A stretch of 64,000 bases of DNA from Chthoniobacterales bacterium (GTDB lineage: Bacteria > Verrucomicrobiota > Verrucomicrobiia > Chthoniobacterales > UBA6821), in the NCBI GenBank assembly GCA_019747735.1, contig JAIEQL010000001.1, positions 86,614-150,613 on the forward strand. Reading direction: 5' to 3'. Made by a program: the position numbers and the translations under genes. This document shows, piece by piece, positions 44,108 through 52,521 of the stretch. The notes under the pieces were generated by a model. It searched no databases. It had not been told where the DNA came from and worked only from the letters and a program-made list of their open reading frames with translations. Numbering within the stretch: position 1 is the first letter of the stretch; each line of letters begins with the position of its first letter.

Positions 44108-44321
44108 AGTCGCTACTAACCTTATTCTAACTACACTAACGTCATTCCCGCGGAGGCGGGAACCCAGGCCGCCGTCGCTACAAATATTGGGTTTTTATAA
44201 AAATATTTTGCACCGCTATCACCGTTTTATTTTAAGAGATTCTTTAACGCTACTACTCAAATCAGAATTGACCGCGTTCTGGATTCCCGCCTCCGCGGGA
44301 ACGACAGTTAGGTGGTAGCGG
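44108..44321. repeat. Inverted ATTCCCGC...GCGGGAA repeats (dRS3/NIME-like)
   Basis: GTCATTCCCGCGGAGGCGGG at 44141 and its complement ending in CGCGGGAACGAC at 44305 bracket about 110 bp. The similarity extends outward through CGCTACTAAC/GTTAGGTGGTAGCG. Related copies are at 52455 and 63816. The interval 43981-44385 holds the terminator and this repeat but no gene. Confidence 0.8.
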
Positions 44322-44385
44322 CTTAAATTCTCAAAGTACACATCGCCCTTTTTGACGATGTTAAGTATGGCAACTGGCACGCCCT

Positions 44386-46797
44386 CTAATATTTCACCAC
44401 TGTAATCGACCAAGGAGCAATGGAGAGAGGCGCCGCTGGATCTCTAAGCCAATAGTGTGATGGCGGTTGATTGCGCAAGGGATGTCCGTGAGGTCCCGCT
44501 GAGAGCCACTGGTATTGAGCAGGAGAATAAGAGTAAACTTCTCGAGGCCCTTTCCATGAGGTAGTTTTTTTTCTTATCTTTTCCATCGCTTGCATTTGAC
44601 TCGCTCGCTCCCGCTCGGCTCGCCCTGTTAGGGCTGCCTGACGGCAGTCTATCGGGCGGTCTCCCGACCAGCCGTATTTTGTGAATTTTTTCTGGGAGGC
44701 TTTTTCTCGATGAGCAAAATGACACTGAAGTTGGTAGCCTTGGTGGGGATTTTTATTAATCACTAGCAGCGAAGATCCCCCTTTTGGTGAATGAAGAAAA
44801 TAGGCTGTCACAAAGGGCGTCTTTTTAGAAAAAGATGTTTTTACGGGATAGAGCTCGCACGGGCCATATTGAGAGCCTCCCCAGCATTTAGTGACAAGCT
44901 GAGCAGCATAATAAGTAGGAAGAGGAATAATCCTCTCCTTTTCTTGCAAAAACATCATGAGGTTGCCCCAAGAGTTGCCAAAGGAGCACTCCAAATGCCC
45001 TGGCTCATAGCCGTAGAGATAAGAGGTGGTTCCTCCTAATGTTAAAAACTGAGCAGAAATTTCTGCATTTAAAAGTGCTGCGGCCATGGTAATTTCGGGT
45101 TCTCCCGGAAAGACAGAATAGCCATATTCGCTAATCATCAGTGGCATGGAAGAGGGGATGCCTCCATGGCGCAAGCGTACAACAGCCTTACGGAGTCGCT
45201 CTGGTTGATGAAGTAAAAGTGGAGGTGCTGGAAGTAAGAAGTCATCAAAGGGGTACCATTCGAATGTTAAAAATCGAAAATCTTTTTCTTCACCCTGCTT
45301 GCGCAATTGTTGGAAAAAACGCCGTAGCCATGGCCGATGATCATAGCGGTAAGTGGTATCATGCTGCTCTACATCAATGGTAACAAAGCTCAACCCTCCC
45401 AAAATAGCGGTTGGGCAAGTGATATGAATTTTTTTGGCAACTTGAGAATAAAGTTCGGCAACATCCTTGGGATCGACACGCTGCCCATCGGGCTCTTCGC
45501 CAAGTTCAAACCAGGGAGCTACTGAGCCTACTTCGGGGCTTCTTTGAGAGATATAAGCCGCCGCCGCAGCTGCATTTTCAGGAGTATCGTAAAAAATAGG
45601 AATGGCCCAAAGGGTTCGCAACTGCTGGGTCAACCCCGACTTAATAATCTCATCAAGACCCGGCTGAGTAGTGCCAAGATCGAGATCGCAAGCGCGATGC
45701 CAAGGGTCGGTCGAAGAAACATAAATCAATGTTTGGTGTGTGTCAGGGCGATGCACCACATGATCTTCAAAGTAACCATCTGAGAACCTGTTGAAAATTC
45801 TACTGCTGAGGCGCAGGGCTGCGTCACTGCGATGCTCGCGTCCTCGAGTATTTCGATATACACTGCGGGTCTGCGCTTCTCGTTCCTTGCCCTGCATCCA
45901 CATCAGCGAATTTTTAACAGGTTCTGAGGTGAGTTCCCCAACTTCGATCTCCCCAAGGGTATACCCCATTTTGTCACGTGGATCGCAGGCTCCTTGGGGA
46001 GCGGTTCCGGAGCTCTCAGTCATGAGAATACGGACGAACTGCACGGACTTAGGAACCCCAAAAAATGTCGGCTCGCCCAAATAAAGAAACTGTTGGCCTC
46101 CTTTTCCATTGATTATTTTTCCATGAGGAAAATCGTGCCATGCCTGATTGTGACCCCGATAGAGAGAGCCTCCCAAGGCATACTGCACGCGGAAAGAGCG
46201 TGCATAGGGCTCTTTCCAATGAAGACGAATGGCGTTAATTTTTTGTGGTTTTTCAAAATCGAGCAAGACCCACTGCGGGTGGTTGCGATCAGGCTCTCCG
46301 GTATAATAAGAGGTGAGGTAAGGATTGCTTTTCCAAAAACTTGTTGGATTGCCATCATCCAAACGGGAGTAGCCATCGTTATTAGCCTCATCCAGTGTGT
46401 TGCCGCGCCGTGGTAAGCGGTAGCCATAACTTGTAACAATCGGTGTTGTGGAATTGGTAGAAGAAGTCCAATAACCTTGCTGGTGGAGCTGGTCACTCCA
46501 GGTGCCATGAGGATTCCAGTGCCATGCCTCGATTCCTAATTCCGTGCGCAATCGATAGGACAAGGGTTTGAGTCCCGAGCCCTTCATCGCTTGGATATTT
46601 TTGGCAGAGAGTATCTCCTTTTGTTCCCCAGCAGCATGTCCATCGACGCCTCCTCCGAAAGCCATTTCCAGATGAGCAATTTTGGTAGGATGAGCTAGAT
46701 CAATCCTGATTGTTTTTTGCTGATAGGGGTAGGCTTTCGCATATGCGAGATTTGCAATAAACGATAAGAAAAAAAGAGAAGGCCCAAGTCTCTTCAT
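44386..46797 (-). CDS. Secreted glycoside-hydrolase-like protein with discoidin-type domain
   Basis: This 803-aa protein has a signal peptide (LFFLSFIANLAYA). The N-terminal F5/8-type-C-like region (about 100-285) includes SRLDDGNPTSFWKS and WVLLDFEKPQKINAIRLHW. A barrel-like domain follows at about 350-700. FELGEEPDG and LMISEYGYS resemble the acid/base and nucleophile Glu regions of clan-A glycosidases (GH39-like); this assignment is tentative. Residues about 292-339 are encoded by an in-frame palindromic element, and removing it leaves GELTS-DGYFEDH. A second GC-rich block near the C-terminus (44595-44680) may also be inserted. It overlaps the sulfotransferase gene by 4 bp. Confidence 0.78.
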   Translation of the reverse strand: MKRLGPSLFFLSFIANLAYAKAYPYQQKTIRIDLAHPTKIAHLEMAFGGGVDGHAAGEQKEILSAKNIQAMKGSGLKPLSYRLRTELGIEAWHWNPHGTWSDQLHQQGYWTSSTNSTTPIVTSYGYRLPRRGNTLDEANNDGYSRLDDGNPTSFWKSNPYLTSYYTGEPDRNHPQWVLLDFEKPQKINAIRLHWKEPYARSFRVQYALGGSLYRGHNQAWHDFPHGKIINGKGGQQFLYLGEPTFFGVPKSVQFVRILMTESSGTAPQGACDPRDKMGYTLGEIEVGELTSEPVKNSLMWMQGKEREAQTRSVYRNTRGREHRSDAALRLSSRIFNRFSDGYFEDHVVHRPDTHQTLIYVSSTDPWHRACDLDLGTTQPGLDEIIKSGLTQQLRTLWAIPIFYDTPENAAAAAAYISQRSPEVGSVAPWFELGEEPDGQRVDPKDVAELYSQVAKKIHITCPTAILGGLSFVTIDVEQHDTTYRYDHRPWLRRFFQQLRKQGEEKDFRFLTFEWYPFDDFLLPAPPLLLHQPERLRKAVVRLRHGGIPSSMPLMISEYGYSVFPGEPEITMAAALLNAEISAQFLTLGGTTSYLYGYEPGHLECSFGNSWGNLMMFLQEKERIIPLPTYYAAQLVTKCWGGSQYGPCELYPVKTSFSKKTPFVTAYFLHSPKGGSSLLVINKNPHQGYQLQCHFAHREKASQKKFTKYGWSGDRPIDCRQAALTGRAERERASQMQAMEKIRKKTTSWKGPREVYSYSPAQYQWLSAGPHGHPLRNQPPSHYWLRDPAAPLSIAPWSITVVKY
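44595..44680. repeat. GC-rich triple-hairpin block inside the glycosidase-like gene
   Basis: Three consecutive small hairpins occur: GCCC-TGTTA-GGGC, CTGCC-TGAC-GGCAG and CGGG-CGGTCT-CCCG. They follow a CTCGCTCGCTCCCGCTCGGC run. The encoded residues (SGDRPIDCRQAALTGRAERE) look unlike the rest of the protein. It is a possible older in-frame insertion; no second copy is seen here. Confidence 0.5.
45781..45927 (+). mobile_element. Palindromic element copy D, in frame inside a gene, with TGA target duplication
   Basis: The element spans 45784-45924 (141 bp). Terminal repeats pair AGAACCTGTTGAAAATTC with its complement at 17 of 18 positions. TGA lies just outside both ends (45781-45783 and 45925-45927). 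The core matches the family: GATGCTCGCGTCCTCGAGTA, then ATATACACTGCGGGTCTG. Insertion plus duplication is 144 bp, or 48 codons. Confidence 0.88.
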
Positions 46798-47759
46798 GAG
46801 TGAGTCAGCTTCACTTTTTTTGTTCTTGGAGTTTTGGGTTTCAAAGAAGTGCTTTGCTGTGACTGAGAAGATTTTTTTTCTTCTGTTTTGGTTGTCTCTT
46901 CAAGGGCAGCGGTAGCGAGGCTGCATCTTTTTGAAAAATTTTTAAAGCGAGCAGCGAAATCTTTTACATAGAAGGCCCTTCGGCGAAGCTCCTTGCTAGT
47001 AGCATGCCAGAGCTCAATATCAAGATCATTTAAATCGCAGAGATCGGAAAAATAAGAGGCTCCGAGGATATCTTTAATCGACTCCAGTGAACCATTATAT
47101 CCTGGTAAGAGAGCGTGATCTGAAGCGTTTTCATGACGTGGATAGTGAAGTTCTAACCCACCAAAAAGTGGCTGTAAAAAATATTCAGCAAGGACGATGG
47201 TCTTAGCATATTCTTCGACAGTGCCAAGTACGGTGGCTTTTTTGAGACGAGCTATAGCACGTTCTAAATTTTGAGAAGAGGGGGGTGCACCGTAGTCGTT
47301 AGCGCCAAAGATGGTGACTTGAGCGTTAATAACAAAGTTAGGATGGTGTCCTACTAATATATTTAGAAACTCAGCTAAGGAAGACTGAGAAGCCGCAGTA
47401 TGTAAGGGATCTTCTGTCTTTGGTATGGTACGAAAATAAACATACATTGAAACCAATCTCATGACAGGATGGCGGATGAATACGCAGTCATGGAAAGAGT
47501 AGGCTTTCCTATTTTCAAAGAGCAATCGTTTCTCTATATCACGATTAAAATCACATCCAAAAAAATGATGGCTTGAGAGAGCTTTTAAATGAGGATGTTG
47601 CTCCAAATGCTTGTAAAGCTGGTTGGGATAAATGCGGCCATCACTCTTTTGATCAGCGTGAAATTCAGAAAAAGTCTCTCCAAAATATTTTTTCAATGAC
47701 AAATCCAAAGTAGACCCAGCATTTTTAAAGAGATGATGGTGTAATAAAATATGTCGCAT
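46794..47759 (-). CDS. Sulfotransferase family protein
   Basis: This 321-aa cytosolic protein resembles family 2/carbohydrate sulfotransferases. It has a 5'-phosphosulfate loop-like motif (HLFKNAGSTLD, residues 9-19) and a 3'-phosphate-binding motif (VFIRHPVMRLVSMY, about 92-105). The C-terminus is Lys/Thr-rich and basic. It uses PAPS to sulfate a carbohydrate or protein; the acceptor is unknown. It lies upstream of and overlaps the secreted glycosidase-like gene, so the two are likely cotranscribed. Confidence 0.82.
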   Translation of the reverse strand: MRHILLHHHLFKNAGSTLDLSLKKYFGETFSEFHADQKSDGRIYPNQLYKHLEQHPHLKALSSHHFFGCDFNRDIEKRLLFENRKAYSFHDCVFIRHPVMRLVSMYVYFRTIPKTEDPLHTAASQSSLAEFLNILVGHHPNFVINAQVTIFGANDYGAPPSSQNLERAIARLKKATVLGTVEEYAKTIVLAEYFLQPLFGGLELHYPRHENASDHALLPGYNGSLESIKDILGASYFSDLCDLNDLDIELWHATSKELRRRAFYVKDFAARFKNFSKRCSLATAALEETTKTEEKKSSQSQQSTSLKPKTPRTKKVKLTHS

Positions 47760-47837
47760 AAGACTGGTCTTTATACAGCATCGAGACTCGACATAGAAGA
47801 ATGAAATAGTGTAGCCTAGGGGCTTTCTTCAAACTTC

Positions 47838-49037
47838 ATGGACGCGTCTAATGTTATCAGCCAATTCTTTTCGCCCGCCGCCTGGACGTTTCTTAAAGCA
47901 GTGGCTGGTTGGTTCATGAGTCCCATCGGGTTTTTGGTTTGGACGACACTTGTAAAATCAGCGGTATTGCTTGGGATTGTTTTGGGGCTTGTCTCTTACA
48001 CTGTTTATGCAGAGCGACGAGTTAGTGCCCTGATTCAAGATCGCCTTGGGCCTAATCGAGTTGGCTGGCAAGGCCTCTTGCAGCCAGTTGCGGATGCTTT
48101 GAAATTGTTACTCAAAGAAAATTTTACTCCCAAGAGCGCTAACTATTTTTATTTTCGTCTGGCCCCCAAACTAGTGATGGTTCCTCCTATTCTTGTCTTG
48201 GCCGTGATTCCTGTGGGGAGTTCTTTATTTGGGGTTCCGATAACTATTGCTAGTCTCAATACCGGAGCGCTCTATGTGCTGGCCATTTCTTCCATTTCTG
48301 TTTACGGCATTGTGCTTGCAGGATGGTCTTCCAATTCCAAATATCCATTTTTGGGTGGCATTCGCTCCAGCTCTCAGATGATTTCTTATGAGCTTTCACT
48401 AGCGCTCTCACTGGTGCCTGTCTTCATGTTGATTGGCTCGCTCAATCTCGATACCATTGTGCACTATCAAGTGGAGCATGGTTGGTTGGTTTTTCCTTTT
48501 TGGCCTAAAGGAATGACCTTCTCTGCGCTATGGCATCCCGCAGAAGCCCTCAATGCCTTCCGTGCAGGGCTCTCTCTGAAGCATTTTCTTTATTGGATTC
48601 CGCTTTTTATTTCTTTCCTTTTGTTTCTTATTTCCATGTTTGCAGAGACTAATAGACTTCCTTTTGACCTTCCGGAAGCAGAGCAGGAGCTCATTGGTGG
48701 GTATCATACGGAATATTCTTCGATGGGGTTTGCGCTCTTTTTTCTTGGCGAATACACAGCGATGATTGCCGGAGCCAGTGCGATCATCACACTGTTTTTA
48801 GGAGGGTGGAGCTTACCATTGATTCCTGATGGTTCTCACGGCTGGGGATGGGGTATCGTGAATATCGTAACTTTTTTTGCAAAAGTAGTGGCCCTTCTTT
48901 TGTTTTTTATCTGGGTCCGTTGGACATTGCCTCGCTTTCGATTTGATCAGCTAATGAAACTGGGTTGGTATTTCTTTTTTGAGTTAGCCATTGTAAATAT
49001 TTTTCTCGCAGCGGCCGTATTGACCTATATCCACTAA
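47838..49037 (+). CDS. nuoH: NADH-quinone oxidoreductase subunit H
   Basis: NuoH links the peripheral arm of complex I to the membrane arm and lines the quinone site. The 399-aa protein has many helices, with ERRVSALIQDRLGPNRVGWQG, the quinone-loop ETNRLPFDLPEAEQELIGGY and WVRWTLPRFRFDQLM. It is slightly longer than typical because of an N-terminal extension. It starts the nuoHIJKLMN run; nuoA-G are not in this window. Confidence 0.96.
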   Translation: MDASNVISQFFSPAAWTFLKAVAGWFMSPIGFLVWTTLVKSAVLLGIVLGLVSYTVYAERRVSALIQDRLGPNRVGWQGLLQPVADALKLLLKENFTPKSANYFYFRLAPKLVMVPPILVLAVIPVGSSLFGVPITIASLNTGALYVLAISSISVYGIVLAGWSSNSKYPFLGGIRSSSQMISYELSLALSLVPVFMLIGSLNLDTIVHYQVEHGWLVFPFWPKGMTFSALWHPAEALNAFRAGLSLKHFLYWIPLFISFLLFLISMFAETNRLPFDLPEAEQELIGGYHTEYSSMGFALFFLGEYTAMIAGASAIITLFLGGWSLPLIPDGSHGWGWGIVNIVTFFAKVVALLLFFIWVRWTLPRFRFDQLMKLGWYFFFELAIVNIFLAAAVLTYIH

Positions 49038-49045
49038 ATTTTTTT

Positions 49046-49570
49046 ATGATTGTCGATCGCAGAAAACTCAATTGGACAGAGCGCCTCTACTTTCCAGCTA
49101 TCTTGCAGGGCCTGGCCATTACCTGGAAGCATTTTAAAAAATCTCTTTTTGGCAAGGGAATCATTACTATGCAATACCCGGAAGAAAAATGGGATGCCCG
49201 CTTGCCAGAGTGGTATCGCGGTGCTCCTACGCTGGTCAAAGATGAACATGGCCGTGAACGGTGTGTCTCTTGTCAGCTTTGTGAATTTATTTGCCCACCA
49301 CGAGCCATTACCATTCAGCCAATGGAAATTTCTGAAGGAGATCCATGGCGCAAGGTCGAAAAAGAACCACGTATTTTTGATATTGATATGGCGCGTTGTA
49401 TTTATTGCGGATTGTGTGAGGAAGTTTGTCCGGAACAGGCGATTTTTTTACGGAAAGATTATTCGGTAATTGGATTGGATCGTTCTCAAATGGTGCATCA
49501 CAAAGAAAAGCTTTATGAAATGGGAGGAGTGATGACTGGGCTTGTTTTTAAATGGAATGAGAAAAAGTAA
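49046..49570 (+). CDS. nuoI: NADH-quinone oxidoreductase subunit I
   Basis: NuoI carries two 4Fe-4S clusters (N6a, N6b). Both motifs are intact in the 174-aa protein: CVSCQLCEFICP and CIYCGLCEEVCP. The N-terminal amphipathic part includes LAITWKHFKKSLFGKG. The start ATG follows a run of seven T, 8 bp after nuoH. Confidence 0.96.
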   Translation: MIVDRRKLNWTERLYFPAILQGLAITWKHFKKSLFGKGIITMQYPEEKWDARLPEWYRGAPTLVKDEHGRERCVSCQLCEFICPPRAITIQPMEISEGDPWRKVEKEPRIFDIDMARCIYCGLCEEVCPEQAIFLRKDYSVIGLDRSQMVHHKEKLYEMGGVMTGLVFKWNEKK

Positions 49571-49576
49571 ATTTTT

Positions 49577-50080
49577 ATGCAACTAACACTCTTCTGGATT
49601 TTTTCTTTACTGATGATTCTCTTTGCTCTTGGTGTCGTTAGCTTGCGGAGTCCCATTTCATGTGCTCTTTCGTTGGTAGGATCTTTTTTGGCGCTTGCAG
49701 CACTCTTTGTGACCCTAGATGCTTTTTTCATCGGGATCATTCAGGTGTTGGTCGCTGCTGGTGCCGTCATGGTGCTTTTTCTTTTTATTATCATGCTGCT
49801 TAATCTCCAAGCAGAAGAGCGTCGGCCTGTGAAGCTAAGTGCCATGGTAGGCGCAGGGGCCATCATTTTTTGCTTTATCAAACTTTTAGCCGAAGTCATT
49901 GCTGCTAGTCCTCTCTTATCGCGACCCATACCTCTCTTACAGGAGACTGCAACTAATGACATCGCCATGATTGGGACAACGCTCTTTCGCTCTTTTAATC
50001 TTCCTTTTCAAATCATCGGAGTGCTCTTGCTCGTGGCAACGGTGGGAGTGGTGCTCTTAAGTCGCCGGACACTGAAGTGA
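49577..50080 (+). CDS. nuoJ: NADH-quinone oxidoreductase subunit J
   Basis: This 167-aa membrane subunit has five hydrophobic helices and the NuoJ patterns SPISCALSLVGSFLALAALF and VLVAAGAVMVLFLFIIMLL. The start follows AATTTTT. It is 6 bp after nuoI. Confidence 0.93.
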   Translation: MQLTLFWIFSLLMILFALGVVSLRSPISCALSLVGSFLALAALFVTLDAFFIGIIQVLVAAGAVMVLFLFIIMLLNLQAEERRPVKLSAMVGAGAIIFCFIKLLAEVIAASPLLSRPIPLLQETATNDIAMIGTTLFRSFNLPFQIIGVLLLVATVGVVLLSRRTLK

Positions 50081-50116
50081 ATAGCCCTAAAAGAAAGCAA
50101 ACAATGAGCAATAAGA

Positions 50117-50165
50117 TTAAGTTTCAACTTCAACTTTCAACTTCAACTAAGCCGTAAAGCGGCTT
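50117..50165. repeat. Solo hexamer array before nuoK
   Basis: TTTCAACTTCAACTTTCAAC and further CTTCAACTAA units, followed by a small AAGCCG-TAAAG-CGGCTT hairpin, fill the 91-bp nuoJ-nuoK spacer. No matching inverted arm is visible nearby, unlike at hprK and recO. Confidence 0.65.
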
Positions 50166-50171
50166 CTGCCA

Positions 50172-50489
50172 ATGATTCCTCTTTCTCATTATCTCATGGT
50201 CAGCGGCTTGCTCTTTGCTCTTGGGTTGGGGGGAGTGATGGTGCGGCGCAATCTGATCATTATTTTTATGTGTCTGGAAATGATGCTCAGTGCAGCTAAT
50301 CTCTCCCTCGTTGCTTTTGCGCGCTACGGCTTGATTGAGGGGCATCCTAACTACGAAGGACAAATGTTAGTTTTTTTTATTATTACTGTTGCTGCTGCCG
50401 AGGTGGCTCTAGGGTTAGCAATCATCGTGGCTCTTTTTCGTAAGGAACAGACGACCCATACTGAAGATCTCAACAGCATGAAATTTTAA
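50172..50489 (+). CDS. nuoK: NADH-quinone oxidoreductase subunit K
   Basis: NuoK is a small antiporter-related subunit with three helices (105 aa). It has the conserved Glu helices: [20 protein letters not shown] and [17 protein letters not shown]. Both are essential proton-path positions. It is followed by nuoL after 7 bp. Confidence 0.95.
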   Translation: MIPLSHYLMVSGLLFALGLGGVMVRRNLIIIFMCLEMMLSAANLSLVAFARYGLIEGHPNYEGQMLVFFIITVAAAEVALGLAIIVALFRKEQTTHTEDLNSMKF

Positions 50490-50496
50490 AAATAGT

Positions 50497-52329
50497 ATGA
50501 ATTTCTCTTCCCAACTTTCTTCTGTTGCTTGGATGGTTTATTTGGCACCTCTTGTTGCTGCGGTATTGATTTTATTTGCTGCGGGTTGTTGCAAGCGAGT
50601 TTCCGCTAGCCTTGCAATTGGTTCGGTGCTTATTTCGTGTGCTGGCAGCTGGGTTCTTTTTTTGCAAGGAACTGATTTGATGGTTTCTGGCATGACGTGG
50701 ATGGATTTTGGGAAAGTGTTAACGATCCCCATTGGGATGAACATCGATGCGTTGACACGGACCATGATGGTAGTAGTGACCTCCATTGCAACCCTTGTTT
50801 TTACTTACTCGCTAGGATACATGCGCGAAGAGGAAGGATATTGCCGTTATTTTGCGGGACTCTCTTTTTTCCTTTTTTCAATGCTAGGCATTGTCGTGGC
50901 TAGCAATTTTGTCATGCTCTTTATTAATTGGGAGCTGGTCGGATTTAGCTCTTATTTGCTCATTATGCATTTCTTTGAGAAGCCAGCCGCAGCAGATGCT
51001 GGCAAGCAGGCTTTCATCGTCAATCGCCTTGGTGATTTTGGCCTCTTTTTGGGGATCTTGCTGTTGTGGATTGCGACTGGCTCTCTTTCTTTTGAAACTA
51101 TCAATAAGGCCTCTTCTCTTTTTACGGATCATCCAGCTCTTTTGGCTGTTGCTTTGCTGTTGGTTTTCTGTGGTACTGTTGGAAAATCAGCACAGTTTCC
51201 GCTGCATGTTTGGTTGCCTAATTCAATGGAGGGCCCAACGCCTGTTTCTTCCTTGCTCCATGCTGCGACGATGGTAGCAGCTGGAGTTTATATGCTAGCT
51301 CGTATTTTCCCATTGCTTCATTGCTCTCCCATGGCACGTGAAGGAATTATGTGGATTGGCGCTATCACAGCATTGATGGCAGCGCTTATGGCAACACAGC
51401 AAAATGATTTTAAAAAGGTTTTGGCTTATTCGACCATCTCTCAACTTGGTTACATGGTTACAGCTGTCGGTGTAGCCTCTTCTGCGAGCGTTCCGATGTT
51501 TCATCTTTTTACGCATGCTTTCTTTAAGTGTTTGCTGTTTTTAACAGCAGGTTCAGTGATGGTCAGCATGCATCACGAACTCGATATTTGGAAAATGGGA
51601 GGACTTCGCAAACGGATGCCTATTACCTTTGTTACCTTTTTATGTGGAATGCTGGCTTTAGCAGGGGCTCCCTTTTTCAGTGGCAGCTTTAGCAAAGACC
51701 TCATTATGAAATTTGCTTTTCAAGAAAACAAAATTGTTTTTTGGATGATTGTCATAGCTGCAGCTTTCACGGCTTTTTATATCACGCGTGTCTGTATGGT
51801 TGCTTTTTTTGGAAAACCACGTTCAGAGCATGCTGCCATGGCTCTTGAATCACCCTTGGTCATGACAGCTCCGCTAATACTACTGTCGATCCCAGCTGTT
51901 TTTTCTGGTTATCCATGGGTCGAGCATATTTTTATCACGCCTCTTGGAAGTGCTTCCTTGCTGCAAGAGACGCCTGCTTATGTCGAATGGTTGTTTATTT
52001 CTTTTTTTATTCTTGGAACAGTCGGTGCCATCTTGCTTTATCGCAATGCAACTCAAGATCCGGTAGTGATTCCTTTCTTTGCGCAGCGATTTTATATTGA
52101 CAATCTCTACGAGTGGTGCGTGCAAAAAATACAAGGAGGAGTTGCTAACCTAGCTGCTTTTTTTGACCGCTGGATTGTTGATGCTTTCTTGGTTCAAGGA
52201 ATTGCTTCATTGGTATGGTCGATAGGATTTGTCCTTCGTTTTCTCCAAGTTGGTAGTCTCCAAATATACACCCTTTTTCTTGGTGCAGGCGTCATTTTCT
52301 TGGTGACGTTGCTGCTTCGTATTCATTAA
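50497..52329 (+). CDS. nuoL: NADH-quinone oxidoreductase subunit L
   Basis: NuoL is the distal proton-pumping subunit with a long lateral helix. The 610-aa protein shows NWELVGFSSYLLI, GKSAQFPLHVWLPNSMEGPTP, SSLLHAATMVAAGVYM and a late C-terminal helix region. The TM5 Glu and TM7 Lys positions of antiporter-like subunits are present (WELVG, GKSAQ). The length is in the normal range. Confidence 0.96.
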   Translation: MNFSSQLSSVAWMVYLAPLVAAVLILFAAGCCKRVSASLAIGSVLISCAGSWVLFLQGTDLMVSGMTWMDFGKVLTIPIGMNIDALTRTMMVVVTSIATLVFTYSLGYMREEEGYCRYFAGLSFFLFSMLGIVVASNFVMLFINWELVGFSSYLLIMHFFEKPAAADAGKQAFIVNRLGDFGLFLGILLLWIATGSLSFETINKASSLFTDHPALLAVALLLVFCGTVGKSAQFPLHVWLPNSMEGPTPVSSLLHAATMVAAGVYMLARIFPLLHCSPMAREGIMWIGAITALMAALMATQQNDFKKVLAYSTISQLGYMVTAVGVASSASVPMFHLFTHAFFKCLLFLTAGSVMVSMHHELDIWKMGGLRKRMPITFVTFLCGMLALAGAPFFSGSFSKDLIMKFAFQENKIVFWMIVIAAAFTAFYITRVCMVAFFGKPRSEHAAMALESPLVMTAPLILLSIPAVFSGYPWVEHIFITPLGSASLLQETPAYVEWLFISFFILGTVGAILLYRNATQDPVVIPFFAQRFYIDNLYEWCVQKIQGGVANLAAFFDRWIVDAFLVQGIASLVWSIGFVLRFLQVGSLQIYTLFLGAGVIFLVTLLLRIH

Positions 52330-52446
52330 ATAAAAGGCTGAAGACTAAATCTTGAAAACTAACTTTTGCTTCCATATGAATTCCGCTTCAATAACTCTAT
52401 CCCTGCCTTGGTGGGGATGTCGCTAACTTCTATATAGTAATAACTG

Positions 52447-52510
52447 GATCCCTACGTCATTCCCTCGAAGGAGGGAACAAGCAGGGATGCTGCTATTTTC
52501 TAGCAGTACT
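52447..52510. repeat. ATTCCCTCGAAGGAGGGAA repeat in the nuoL-nuoM spacer
   Basis: A 64-bp block (TGGATCCCTACGTCATTCCC and on, ending near CAGGGATGCTGCTA) closely matches the block at 63810-63860. It is of the dRS3/NIME-like kind. It lies in the 192-bp spacer between nuoL and nuoM, which holds no gene. Confidence 0.75.
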
Positions 52511-52521
52511 TCAACTTTTCC

